Below are positions 21,691 through 33,250 of a stretch of 64,000 bases of DNA, in pieces. The first letter of the stretch is position 1; each line of letters opens with the position of its first letter. The stretch is from the NCBI GenBank assembly GCA_021234155.1, contig JAJEKV010000002.1, positions 27,647,299 through 27,711,298 of the forward strand. The letters run 5' to 3'. The stretch is from Isoetes taiwanensis. Taxonomy: Eukaryota > Streptophyta > Lycopodiopsida > Isoetales > Isoetaceae. The translations under genes were made by a program, and so were the position numbers. The notes under the pieces are model-generated. The model did not search any database. It was given only the letters and a program-made list of their open reading frames with translations, and had not been told where the DNA came from.

Positions 21691-22860
21691 TTTTTTTTTT
21701 TTTTTTTTTGGTAGGAACATGTATTATATTAATAATGTAATAGATAAATTATATAATGAGATAAGTTTTTTTTATCGTCCACAAGAACCCAATCAGGTTA
21801 TGGAACCAGAACAAAGAAAGAGGGCATGAGCCCAAAAAAAAACAAAAGGCCTAAGTCTAAACAAGACACGGCATGGGGTCTAAGCCCCATAACAAAATAC
21901 CAAAGAAATAGCAAAAAGAACTAATAAGGCACTATGCATATCCCAGCCAAGGGTTCTTAGGCCACTGGTCACGAATGATAGCCGTGCCCCCTCTGTACAC
22001 TGCACATTTGTTCTGCGGCCGAGCCTCTCGGATTTTACACAACTTCCCCCCTCGCCTAGTCAGCTGTACCGGGGAGAGATCCTCCTGAACAGAGAAGCTA
22101 GTATTCTTCAAATGGATGTCGTGCTGGAGCATATACAATTTGTCATGAGAGGTGCTGAAGTGCACAACTATATGATGAGGTCGGTTCGGTCTCTGGGCCC
22201 CAACTCGTCGGGCTATAGCAATACTAGGCTGTTGAATGTGCATGATATCTGTGAAAAAGCTTGCGGCTTGTTCAGCATCTGAGCAAGAGTCTGTTTCAGG
22301 TAGCCCAACTATGCCAGATTGAGGCATCTATCTTGGTCGGGATCATCTATGGATGATGGAACATGCTCCCCTTGCCTGTGAGAATCCGTGTCTGAACTGG
22401 AGATATCTGTACATCAGTCATTATAGTATCCTTGCATGTGGTTGGACCTGTCTGAGTCATGGCACCTGTGCTCATGTCTGGCCCTAGATTAGTCTGTATA
22501 TTGGCCTCTGTGCATTGTGGTCTATCAGGTTCTAGGTCAGTCTGTATACTGCCATCTATGCACTGCGGCCTGGAAGAGGGTGGCGTCTCTACAAGGCAAT
22601 TCGGCAGGGTATTGAAAGAAAGCATAATCAGTATTTGAAGGAATTGCTGACCTTCTATCATGATAGTAGAGGCAAACATTCGTCTGTTCCAAGGCAGAGG
22701 ATAGTGTATCATGTTCTGTTGCTGAGAGCCGTGGACACAATTGATCTCTCATTTCAAAAAACTGCTTTAGAAGGTCCCCACCGGGTGTGCTGGGATTTTT
22801 ACATCGAGCCCGTCTGGTCATGGCATAGAACTTTGCAAGGGAGCCTGCCACTTGCTAAGC
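21691..22860 (-). mobile_element. ORF1-only L1-like LINE remnant
   Basis: The minus strand ends in a 19-nt poly-A tail (T run 21691-21709). About 220 nt before it stops a reading frame (22327-21932) that looks like the C-terminal half of L1 ORF1 protein: SGIVGLPETDSCSD, RRVGAQRPNRPHHIVVHFS, then EDLSPVQLTRRGGKL. Upstream, frames 22712-22347 and 22851-22537 give an N-terminal part with two imperfect copies of a PQC--IQT-L-PD motif. ORF1p binds LINE RNA. No endonuclease or reverse transcriptase lies between ORF1 and the tail, so either ORF2 was deleted or this is a half-LINE. At least two frameshifts are present. Confidence 0.72.
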
Positions 22861-22869
22861 TGGCGTAAC

Positions 22870-23500
22870 CTTATTCCAATTCAAGTCTAATATGGTTGGC
22901 TGGTTTTTGCCATAAACAAGGGAACTGAGCCCTAGATAATCTGGAACTAAGTAAATCAAATCAGAGAAGATGAAAGAAAGAGGACCTATTATGAGTTGGC
23001 CGGGTGAACTAGAGTTGTGGCAAATCAGGTTGCTGGGCCGTGGGCAAACTGGTGGCTGCCAAATCGTGGCTGATGATCTCCTTGTGTTGTGGCACATGTA
23101 CTGGTGCAGTTCTGATGCCCTTGCCTTGAGATTGGATGCAAATGGCTGGCTGCCGATATCTGGGGGTGTATGCTAAGGGCAATTACTATATATTCAATGT
23201 CCCCATAAGGAATAGATTGAAGGGATTGTCTTTAGAAAGGGTTACCCCTCATTTAGGTGGGAAAATGGGCGATTACAATATATTCAAAGGCTTGCCACGC
23301 CCTTGCATGTGTACATTCTATGAACAACATGGTAACGCATTTGCCCTTATTTAGGATGCATTCCCATTAGGGACTTACGACGTCTTGCCTTTGCTTCGTA
23401 GCAAGTGGAGACAAAAGTTATTTGGTCTTAACATTTCTGCTCCAGCCCAATTGCATCCTCCGTAACATGGCAATACCAAAAGACTTACAAGTGCCGGAGG
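22870..23500. other. Stretch without a supported gene
   Basis: Only short open frames are present. It may include the 5' untranslated part of the LINE remnant, but the 5' end of that element is not resolved. Confidence 0.35.
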
Positions 23501-23854
23501 ACTTTTAGAAATTTCATCCTCCGTGGCTTTTCCAAAACACCCTAGCAATGTGGGAGATGATAAAGTTTGTTTTGCCATTTTGCATAGACTACGAGGAGGC
23601 AGGCTATCTAGCCTGGACAAAGTTTATTTTTGTTGATCTAGTTCATGCAATGTAATGAAGACGATCAAAATAAAAAGAATCTACATAAAACAATGACAAT
23701 TCAGTTGAGCATACAAAAATTAAATCTCTTCATTACAAAAGAGAGAGTAGATGGAAAATTGAAGATTCTTCATTCGTGCTTCGTGATATCAAAGTTTGTC
23801 ATATACAAACAGATACAGATGAGATCAAGCACCAAATGCAGTGGCATGGCAAAA

Positions 23855-24117
23855 TCATTTGAACTTTACTTTCCTACATGTTTCTTAAGGTACAGAATCA
23901 ATGAAGATCTGGAAAATAGACAGAAAAAGTGAATAGTGAAGGGCTGAAACTAACTATTTTTATTTGCAAGTTTCTTCTCTGAACCTAGACATGCATTGGT
24001 TGGTGCTAAAAAGTAAAGAAATAAGTGAAAGGAAAAAAATTTAAAATTCATATTCGGCCATCATAATCTAATACCTAGATGTAAATACCCATGGATCTTT
24101 TGAGCTCCATGCAGTAC
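23855..24117 (-). pseudogene. Partial duplicate of the last two EIPR1-like exons
   Basis: The stretch from about 23510 to 24170 is a diverged copy of about 25860-26450, the 3' end of the neighbouring gene. The exon-12 copy (end near 24117) keeps TGCATGGAGCTCAAAAGATC but then carries an insertion. The last-exon copy (23908-23855) reads IFIDSVP and then a TAA in place of the Gln codon, followed by ETCRKVKF. The same splice-acceptor-like ends are kept. Only the 3' end of the gene was copied, in the same orientation, about 2.3 kb further downstream. It cannot encode a working protein. Confidence 0.82.
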
Positions 24118-24216
24118 CTACATCAGGAGGAAGACTAGCATAATAAATAGCCTTCTAAACCTCTAAATGGTATCAATTGTAGTCAATTTATATATGCAAT
24201 TTATTGCTGGCGCCTA

Positions 24217-24240
24217 AGAATGAGAATGAGAATGAGAATG
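24217..24240 (+). repeat. GAATGA/GAGAAT hexamer microsatellite
   Basis: Four consecutive copies of the hexamer GAGAAT (in register GAATGA). Confidence 0.8.
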
Positions 24241-24571
24241 ATTTTTTATCGTCCACTGAGGCCAATCGAACAAACAATCAAACATAAATTCTAAAGCCAA
24301 CAATACTAGCCTATGTTAACAACTATTTGATCTTTTATGTGAAATACTCTAGAGCAAGGGCATTTTGTAGAATATCTTTACTGATTGTCAAATTTTATTA
24401 ACCATGTCTTCTTTAAGGTTTTTATATTGCTCGATGTCTTTGTGCAAACTAATTTTGAGCAAGGATGTTTTGTAACTTGAGATATAGATCATATGCTGCA
24501 TCCTATGAACAGCTCACAAATGCACAACCCTGGTGTGAAGTAATATGCTCATATATTGAAGCATCACAACT

Positions 24572-24674
24572 CCAAGGTCATATAGAATATAGCAATAACT
24601 TTACTAGTTATTTTCTCGATGTTCCAAGGTCGTATAGAGTATAACAGCACATTTATTAGTCATTTTCTCGACGT
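24572..24674 (+). repeat. Diverged tandem duplication, ~52-bp unit
   Basis: Two adjacent copies share CCAAGGTC-TATAGA-TAT and end in ATTTTCTCGA-GTT. Confidence 0.65.
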
Positions 24675-25228
24675 TCGATTATTACTTTTTCTCCACTTTG
24701 TTTTTTTACTTTTTCTCTTTCAAACTGGGCTACTTGTCTTCAATTATTCTTCAAAAGAATTGAAAATGAAATTCAAATCAGTTACGACTTGTTTTAGCTG
24801 GAAATCCTGCATTTTCAAACAAATGAGTTGACATTTACATTGTCATTATAAAGGGGAAAAAGCACCTTCAAATTTTATTCTCGCATTGCAAGCCAATGAA
24901 TTTCTCATAGAGAACATGTGCATGTAACTTTCAACACCATTATGCCTTGGCCATCCTCCTACTTATCACAATGTCATCTAATGGGCTAGAGGCATCTCAA
25001 TGGTTTCTATCCATTCTCTTTTATAATATGGGACAACAATTGCTTGGAAATTATCAACATGTTCGAGCATGGCTTGCCAACGTCCTTGTATGTGTCATGT
25101 CCTGGTCCTACATCGGAAATACACTTATGTAGCTTATTTCCTCACCATCAAACCTCCAACCCTTTCATTATCCCGTTTGAACCAGTGTTGTTTACATACT
25201 TATATCTTATGTTAATGTACGTCTTGTA

Positions 25229-25412
25229 CTCGTTCATAGTACTATACATTCTATACCTCAAAAGTAAACTACCAAATTGTGCCCTTAAATGCCGAACGAC
25301 TTCTTTATCGGTCAAAGAAACTCGTTCATAGTACTATACATTCTATACCTCAAAAGTAAACTACCAAATTGTGCCCGTAAATGCCGAACGACTTCTTTAT
25401 TGGTCAAAGAAA
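25229..25412 (+). repeat. 92-bp tandem duplication
   Basis: Two head-to-tail copies (25229-25320 and 25321-25412) differ at about two positions. The near identity points to a recent event. Confidence 0.9.
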
Positions 25413-26188
25413 CAAAGCTTCGATGAATGCTTGGACAAGTGCTTGATCGTGTGTTTAAAAATTTAAGTAGTTTTATTTATTATTTAATTCTTCTGGTATT
25501 AAAATTGCAAGTCTGTTTTCAATCTCTTAAGTCAAAAATAATAGTGTGATAACAATGTCAAAAGTACTTAACATACTATACATACAATACTTATTCTACA
25601 TATTTTTAAGTACTAATATAAATACAAAAAACATATTTGAAGTACTTTATATCTAACTAAGAGGTCTAATCTCATAGTAATCCCTACATATTGTATACAT
25701 GTACCATACAAGAGTTGTATTGTACGAGAATGTACCTGACAATACTAACTACAAGCTCTGCCCTGATATGGGAAAAATAGATCAGCTTTTCAAAACTTCA
25801 AAAATTGCTCAATTGGTAACATTCTTCCAATTGAACACCCTTTGCTCCAGCAATAAGGGAGACTGATAAGTCTGTTTGATTTTTGGCATAGTCTATGAGC
25901 AGGCTATCTCGCCTTGGCAAAATTCCTTTCCTTTGATCTAGTTCTCACGGTGTAAGGAGGACAAAAAAGAGGAAAAAGCAAATAGGGGACAAGAGAAAGG
26001 AATTTCATAAAATAATGACAATTCAGATGGTTGACCATACGAAAGGGCATCACAAGCTAAAAGCTATAAGAAAAAGAAAAACAGAGAATGGATGAAAAAA
26101 TAAATTGAGGACTCTTCATTCGTGCTTTTTTGTCATATGCAAATAGAAACAGATGAGATAAATCATCAAATGTAGTGGCATGGCAAGG

Positions 26189-28515
26189 TCATTTTAACTT
26201 CAGTTTCCTACGGGTTGCTTGAGGTACAGAGTCAACGAAGATCTGGAAAATAAACAAAAAAAAGTCAATGGTGCAGGGCTGAAAGTAACTGTTCTTATTT
26301 ACAAGTTCCTTCTCTGAATCTAGACATCCATAAATTAATGCTAAAAAAATAAAGGAATAAATGAAAGAAAACAATGGCAAATACATACTCGACCATCATA
26401 AGACATAGATGCAAACACCCATGGATCTTTTGAGCTCCATGCAATACCTGCAGCGGGAGGAAGATGGTTCCATGTATATCAAAACTTTGGGGGAAAGGAA
26501 GGGAGAGAAGAGAGAAAAGAGGAAAAGAGTGACCAAATACTACCATAGATGCTGTCTTCGTGCTCATGATGTGATCTTAATAACTGGTCAAGTGGGCTCC
26601 TTGGTGATCCAGTAGGACTGGCAGTTTCACGTGTGATTATTAATCCCACCAGATGCAGACTTGTGTGTTTGAAGAAAAATAATACCTTCTGGGTTCTTCT
26701 CCCTCAGTAGAAAAGCAGTTCACATGCCAAAGGTTCACCACAGAATCCGTGCCCGAGCTCTACATGTAGCAATCCAGCATTAGCACAAGACACCTAAAAA
26801 GGGTCTATATATATCCCAAGCAAGTGTTCCCATATGAAATAATAATATGTCTTTCTCTAGCCCCCTCTGCTTTGACAAATATAGTTTTCACATTTCAAAA
26901 GTGTATGTACCTTCCATTCCTGTTCCCATCTAGATAATGAACTATTATGTTTTTTTAACAAGGAAACAAAGCACACACATTAAAGCATTAATGCTTAGTT
27001 TCAATCCAATGCTTCTGTCACACATAAAAATGAAAATGAAGACCGGATGTCATACCAGCATGAGCTCTTCATGTAGCGGATTAAAAAGTATTCTCCACGT
27101 CCTGCAATATAAAAGTAACAATAAGAAAATGAGACGAGTAGAAGACCATGTGCAATGGTGCTTGTATATCTACCAGTGAGAATGACCTTGAAGCTCCAAA
27201 AGTGGCAAATCTGCATTTCGCAAATCCCAAATACGGATTTTGGAGTCCTCTCCAGCTGTTGCCTATGGTAAACCAATCAGCAAAAGTCAAAACTCTATTT
27301 ACTACTTTATACCTCCATAGTTACCACAAATTGATGCTTACTATAATGTGGGGCCTTCTGGGATTATAATTTATATCACGTACTTGAAACGCATGTGCCT
27401 GTTCTATTGTATTAGTTAACCTAGAGAGAGAACCCATGCTCGTTAGTCTCCAGCAAAAATAGAAGAATCAGTCAGACGTTATGTATACTTTGATGACCGT
27501 AAATCCCAAAATTGTACAGAAGATTCACATTTTATTGCTATGCTTGCAATGTCATGAGGGTCCCAACAACCACCATTCATGTGATGAAGTGATCCAGGAG
27601 ACAGTCTTCCCTGAACCTGCATATTCATCTGCATATATCAGGAATTTAAAAGCCTACACAATCTCCTTAAGTTAATCATACGTACCTTTGCAGACTTCCC
27701 AGATGCATCTAGTGCCCAGATCAACAAATTCTCTTCATCTATGGTCACCAACTGGTTGCTTTTGCCATTTGGGCACCAAAGTGAACTGTTGACAAAATGG
27801 CATGCCACACAAACTGATTATGTCAGAGTGCAAGAATGTCTTTTCAATGACTGCGCAGGAACAGTTGATAAGATAAGGGTCACCATTTTATCTCTTGTGA
27901 ATGCTCATCCAAAGGGGCCAAACACTGAAGTTGACCAGGATGAGAACCTTTAGAGCGCGCACTAGTCTTCCAAATTGATGCACCATACTCACCTCCTAAA
28001 AAGGAAGAGAGGGACAGAATTCGAATAATGGTAAATGTCAGATAGGACCTCATTTCTCTTGCAGTAAACTGGAAAGTTGAAAATTGAAACTTCTACGTAC
28101 CAGATGCATACACCGTTGAAAAAATGTTGGCGTCGAAAGGACAAGCTGCGAGATGCCATATCTCCGGTGGGTGGACATACAAGCTTTCACATAGTAGATC
28201 TCCATGCTCCGACAACTGGATTATGTGCACCTATAAGTTAAGCAAGCAGCACAATTAGGCATCAATTTACACATGATTTAATCTACTCACATGAATTTGA
28301 TATGCTTAAAAACCCATAACAGATCCCGTGATGTACCTCATTTTCCTCTCTTAAACTCAAGGTACCAACAAGGAAGCGCGTGTGTTGTGTATCAGCTGCA
28401 ATCGCTTCTATGCATCGAGCCTATTAAAACCAAGTGACATTGAATCAAGCATGCTATAAAAGAGCAATAACGCAAATCATACCTGATACTTGACTCCATA
28501 GGAAGGACTTTGCAT
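26189..28515 (-). CDS. EIPR1: EIPR1/TSSC1-like WD40-repeat protein, 13 exons, intact
   Basis: This is a WD40 protein of the EIPR1 (TSSC1) family, the partner of the EARP/GARP tethering complexes in endosome-to-Golgi and recycling traffic (known from animals; the plant role is inferred). My model, minus strand: 28515-28483, 28420-28337, 28230-28101, 27995-27884, 27785-27686, 27616-27489, 27420-27342, 27262-27174, 27101-27056, 26759-26686, 26617-26544, 26447-26389, 26242-26189. The sum is 1062 nt, 353 codons plus TGA. All introns are GT-AG and all phases agree. Family landmarks in order: MQSPSYGVKYQ, ARCIEAIAADTQHTRFLVGT, EIWHLAACPFD, LLIWALD, CWDPHD, VQFWDLR, AHAFQVRDINYNP, DSKIRIWDLRNADLP, VVNLWHV, HEHEDSIYGIAWSS, ASMSYDGR, DSVPQATRRKLKLK. 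Length is slightly below the human protein. Introns are short. It is the only intact host gene seen here. Confidence 0.92.
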
Positions 28516-29028
28516 TTTGGACTCCTAGATCTCTCCGGCGTCTTCTTCCGAGGCTCAACGCACTATGAATGCCACGTGGGTTCCACGGTGTACATATTGT
28601 TCAATTCTACCTGGTACAGACATTTACCATAAAACCCAAAAACCTGTGTGGTGGTTGTAGGAGCTCTGAACGACGTAAGAGAAAAATTGTTTTTCCTGTG
28701 CGGTTGGGTTGATATCATAAAAATAATATATGTACGCCGTTTGCCTAGGGTGGGGTTGCCCGCTTTCGCGGAACTACCATATCTTGTGGTACAAAAGATC
28801 CCTTTCCTCGCTGTCCACTCCCTTTCCCAATGTGTGGCAAGTGTCGCTCGTTCGTCCTACCTGAACCCACAGTGCCCGTGCTGGAATTGGCGGGCTAATT
28901 CCAGCCATAATCGCCTTGAACGAGGTGGATTATCAAGATTACCTAGCAGGCTCGAGCAATTCCATCAAACATTCCTCAATCCGGCCAAGAATCAAGCGTG
29001 TCCCCTGTTTTCGCTGCACTCTGGAGCG

Positions 29029-31039
29029 ATGGTGTCGACTAGGGCCCGACTACAGATCGATGCCACAGCTCCGAGCAGTGGCAGACCAATGACAGCAGCT
29101 AGCAAACGGGTTTGTGCGCCGCAAGCCAAGAAGAAAGGGCCAGCAGCGAACGGATCTGCACCTGCAATGCCAAGGAGACCAACAAAGCGAGGGCAATGGA
29201 CGGAGGAAGAGATGTCGACCGCACTTGACGAGGTAAGTGAAAATGGAATTTCAATTAGAGAGGCATCTAGAGACATACCAGAGTCGTCCATCAGGGATTG
29301 GCTGTATGGGCGGATTTCCAAAAAGAATGCAAGGCATCCCCAGATCCTGACACCAGCCCAAGAAAAGGAATTGGTTTATTGGGCAATAGGCATGGCAGAG
29401 CAGGGAATGGGTGTGACGTTGGTTGTTGTAAAGGAGCGTGCAGCCGAGATGGCAAGGGAGGGTAATTCGGCCTTTGATGGTGTGCCAGGGAGCAAATGGT
29501 GGAAGCTTTTCAAGCAAAGACACCATGAGATCTGACTTAGGAGTGCTGAAACATTGGAGGTTTCACGTGCCCGGGGAATGAATCAAGCCAATTTGGATGG
29601 CTTCTACACAGGGCTAAAAGAAGTGTATGATGAGTTCAGCTTCCCCCCTCAAGAATCTGGAATGCAGACGAGACAGGGATCCAAGCTGGGAAAGTCAAGG
29701 GTTTGAGGATAATTGCCAAGGGGAGAATAGGGTTCGCGAGCTAGTGATGACCACAAGGGAATGGGTAACTATTCTAGTGTGTGTCAATTCAGAAGGGTTC
29801 AGGCTGCCTAACCTGTATATTTTCAAGGGTACAAGGATGAGGCAAGACACCATAGCAAGGTGTGAAGAGGGAGCAATTCAGGCAGTGCAACAATCAGCTT
29901 GGATGACCACTAAATTGTTCAAGTCATGGCTATCTCATTTTTAGTCTAGAGTCCCTGGAGCGGTGTCACCTGATCGACCTCATCTCATATTGCTAGATGG
30001 CCATGGTACCCATGTGGAACTGGATGTCATCCTTGCTGCCAAAGAGATGGGCATACATTTTGCCCTACTACCTGCTCACACATCACATATACTACAACTA
30101 CTAGATGTATCTTGCTTTGCACCATTCAAAGCTGCATTCAAAAAACTAAGTGCAGACTATATGGTGAAGAAGGGTGGGACTGAACCAAAGAGGGAAGACA
30201 TAGTTGAACTGATTTCCCAGGCCATTGCAGCTGGTCTAACAATCTCCAACATAAAGGCAGGTTTCATGGCAACTGGAATATGGCCATTTAATCCAATAAA
30301 GGTGGTTCCTGGAAGGGAAGGGTCAAGGTTTGCAAGGGAAGACGTGTATGTTCCAGCACTACCCATTGGACAACCATCAAATGAGGTTGTAGATGAGCAT
30401 GAGAATGTTGTACCTACTGTCTTGCATGAACCATTGGAGCAATTCGAGGGCTGTGTGCAGGGCATGGATATGGAATCCCATGTTGTAGAGGGTTACAACA
30501 TGCAAGAAGTGGATCTACAATGGGAAAAGCATGTCCAGGCATCACGTGAATATGCTGGTCCTACACATGGGACCATGCAGCAGGTCCTCCTACAGCAGGG
30601 TATGGAAAATGATTGTGGCCAAACTTCACAGGTCCAAGCAGAGCCAAGTACACAAGGGACATCCTCAAGAAGGAGGGGCATTGCTCCTAATCTGCATGGT
30701 AGAGTTCATATCAGCAGTGCTGGGTTCTGCCAAGCTCTTGCAGCAGAGAAGACAAGGAGGGAAGAGGCTGAAAGGCTTAAGAGAGAGCAGGTAGCCCTCA
30801 AGAAGATTGAGGCAGCAAAGAGGAGGGTAGAGAAAGAAGAGGCCAGCCGAAGGGCTGCTGCAAACAGGGTAGAAAGGGAGAGTAGAAAGCAAGCAGAGGC
30901 CTTGTATGAGGCCTCCACTAAGAGGCTGAGGGAATTCATGTATCCAACTGGCCAATCAAGAGTCCAGGCTGTATTTGGTTGCCAGAGACCATTGAATGAG
31001 GCTGCAAAGCAAAGGAGCTGGCTGTTAGGCTCAGGATGA
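29029..31039 (+). pseudogene. pogo/Tigger-like (CENP-B-type) DDE transposase, broken
   Basis: A start at 29029 (MVSTRARLQ) is followed by a basic tail, a psq-type helix-turn-helix (KRGQWTEEEMSTALDEV through SIRDWLYGRI, about 29187-29310) and a second, CENP-B/Tc5-type DNA-binding domain (about 29335-29530). The DDE_1 core has all three catalytic blocks: NADETG (about 29661-29678), LLDGHGTH (about 29992-30015) and LLDVSCFAPFK (about 30099-30131). A long charged coiled coil follows (about 30735-30950). The enzyme would cut and paste the element at TA. It is dead as read: TGA at 29533, TAG at 29942, and two frame changes between about 29640 and 29720. It starts about 510 bp from the EIPR1-like start codon, in the opposite orientation. 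Confidence 0.88.
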
Positions 31040-31651
31040 AGGGCAGACAGGGTAAGAGTCCTACTCATTGCAGTGCACCTAGACCTAATGTGGATGAGGA
31101 TAATTATGAGGCCTATGTACCGAGCAGCCAACCAAACAACCAACTAGAGACACAAGATGTGGAGTGCAGTCTCGAAGACACTCACTTATGTGGAGGAGAC
31201 GAGGTCAACCCCCAGTCAATCAGCATAGAAGGGTGTATTCCATTGGTCAGACCTACAGTAAACAAGGTAAGCAACATTAGGAGCCACTTGAAGAGATGGG
31301 ATCTTACCAGCAACCAAAGACAATTCAGCCCGCTTGCACGCTCCCTGAGGATGGACACAAAAGATTGGATTAACTATGCTGCAGCCAACACATGGCCAGG
31401 AAATGAAGGTGTGTCTGCAATTGACAAGACCAGGCACATTAGGGAGATGGCTGAAATAGGTGTAGATGCCCAAGCCCTTGCAACAGCACGAGGCATGGAC
31501 GAGGGTTTCTTCAGGGTTTGGAGAGCAGATATGGCAGAGGTATACACCTTTTATTATACAATTCATTCAATATAGCATTTGGTAACACCTCTGTCTATGC
31601 AGGTTCAAGAGGCTACACCAGCCATCTCTTTGAACACGAATGCTGCAGAAT
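31036..31651 (+). CDS. Second ORF of the Tigger-like element, function unknown
   Basis: The ATG at 31036 overlaps the transposase stop (ATGA). The open frame runs 179 codons to 31575, but a good donor (GCAGAG/GTATAC near 31539) and acceptor (TATGCAG near 31602) would join it in phase to a short exon reading VQEATPAISLNTNAAE, ending near 31651. An acidic stretch DGYDSDETVEE follows an acceptor-like ATGCAG near 31730 and may be a former last exon. The middle has RSLRMDTKDWINYAAANTWP and MAEIGVDAQALATARGMD. I recognise no family. Either a second transposon protein or the transposase tail after a frameshift is possible. Confidence 0.45.
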
Positions 31652-31766
31652 AGGTATGCCATATGTTGCCCTGTGGTTTGGGATGGACAGAACCCTATGG
31701 TTTATTATTAAATCTTATCAATTCATGCAGGATGGTTATGACTCAGACGAGACAGTAGAAGAATAG

Positions 31767-33250
31767 AAGATATAGTTAATGGCCAAAGAAGCCATAATAG
31801 CAAAAGCCACAAAACTATTTGTGTAATCAGATTTTGGAATGCAATAAAGTGCCTCTCAGGCAATTACATTGTTGACTCCAGAAAACACCTTTACAAAATA
31901 CTCTTACAAAATGGCACTGCAACAAAACATAAATAAAAACACTCAAAATAAAATGGAAGTAGAAACGATATGGGCATATGAAAAGGCATATAGAAGGGCA
32001 TTCTAAACATGGCAGGTTTCTAAAACTCGTCCATTTGGCCAAGCATCACTAGCATGTGTTCGCCTCAGGTCTCAAGATTTACAGGGCTCTCAAACTTCAC
32101 CCGACCCCCCCCCTCCCCCCAGCCACCGTCACGCTGCATGCACCAAGTCATGCTCACCCTTTGCATGCTGGATCTAATCAAAGACCTCGGGTGTGACCAC
32201 AACATTGAGATTGGATCCCGCGGCAGTGGAGATTTCCTCCCGATTAACAAGGCAGTTCTTCAATTTGAAGGAGCCAAGCTCCTCTGTCTGCACGGATGCA
32301 TCTGAATAACTGCGCTCCCTCTTCTTCGAAGGAGAGGGCATCGTGGGAAGCTTGCGGTACTCACCTCCTGTTAAGCCTTGGCCATGCCTCCATTGCCTTT
32401 GACAAGGACATGAATTAGATAAACTATTTACTATAACCACAGTCTCTTCGAATAGAGAACATTACCCTTGAGTTCGAAGTTGAATTGATGCAGGAATGTC
32501 GATGAGCGGAAGCAAGTCGGAACGAGCTGCAAGCTTTAGAAGGGATGCCAATTGAAAGAAAGAGCCCCACTTTTTATCGCCCGAAATGTCATGATGGGGG
32601 CCTCCGCCGATTTGTGCGAGATACTCGAATCTATAAGCCTCTCAAATTCAGCGAAGAAGTGTTGTTTAGGGGTTGAATCGATCGCCTAGAGGAGAGAATT
32701 GTTTGGCAAAAGGGGCAAAGGGACCAGAAATGGTAGCAAATTATGGTCACTGTACCATCGTTCAGTGGACCGTTGGGCCATGATGGCCATTTCGGGCAGC
32801 GCGACTGCGAGCAATGCGTGAGGCCGTCGAGTGAGGTACAACCGCGATGCCAAGACATGAAGGGACATGAGGCTGAGCCTTCTGTCGCGAAATAGGGTTA
32901 CACATGTGGCGGTATGAGGTCTAGCTTATAGTGAAGGCTAGATCATAATAGCACGATACCTGGCCACCTAGTTAACGACATGAGGTCTTTGGGGGGCGCG
33001 AAAGTAGGGCTACAGCCATTGCGTAACACGCAACATGTATCGCGATGGGAGCACTTACACCCCCTCCACTTTGGAGCCCCATAACTTTTTAACCATAGAT
33101 TTTTTAAGGGCAATTTTTTTTACAAGCATATGACATATCTGATTAGTTATCGAATGACAGCTGGATTGAACCAATTGGACCATTTTTTGACAATTTAATG
33201 GGTTCACGCCTCTTAAGTGCGCGAAACATGGCAAGCCCACCCTCTTTCAA
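31767..33250. other. Region downstream of the Tigger-like element, weak minus-strand frames only
   Basis: A minus-strand frame at 32440-32174 (with KKRERSYSDASVQTEELGS) is preceded by an acceptor-like TTAACAG. Another, of unknown nature, lies at 32858-32631. Neither is recognised and both may be chance. A C-run sits at about 32104-32120. The phrase CGCGAAA-TAGGG-TACA occurs at about 32885 and 32998. Confidence 0.3.

Noticed and set aside
21684-23644. Target-site duplication CTAGTTC around a longer LINE (21684-21690 and 23638-23644)
   Set aside because: The second site lies inside sequence that matches the EIPR1 downstream region at 25.9 kb, so it cannot be the LINE border.
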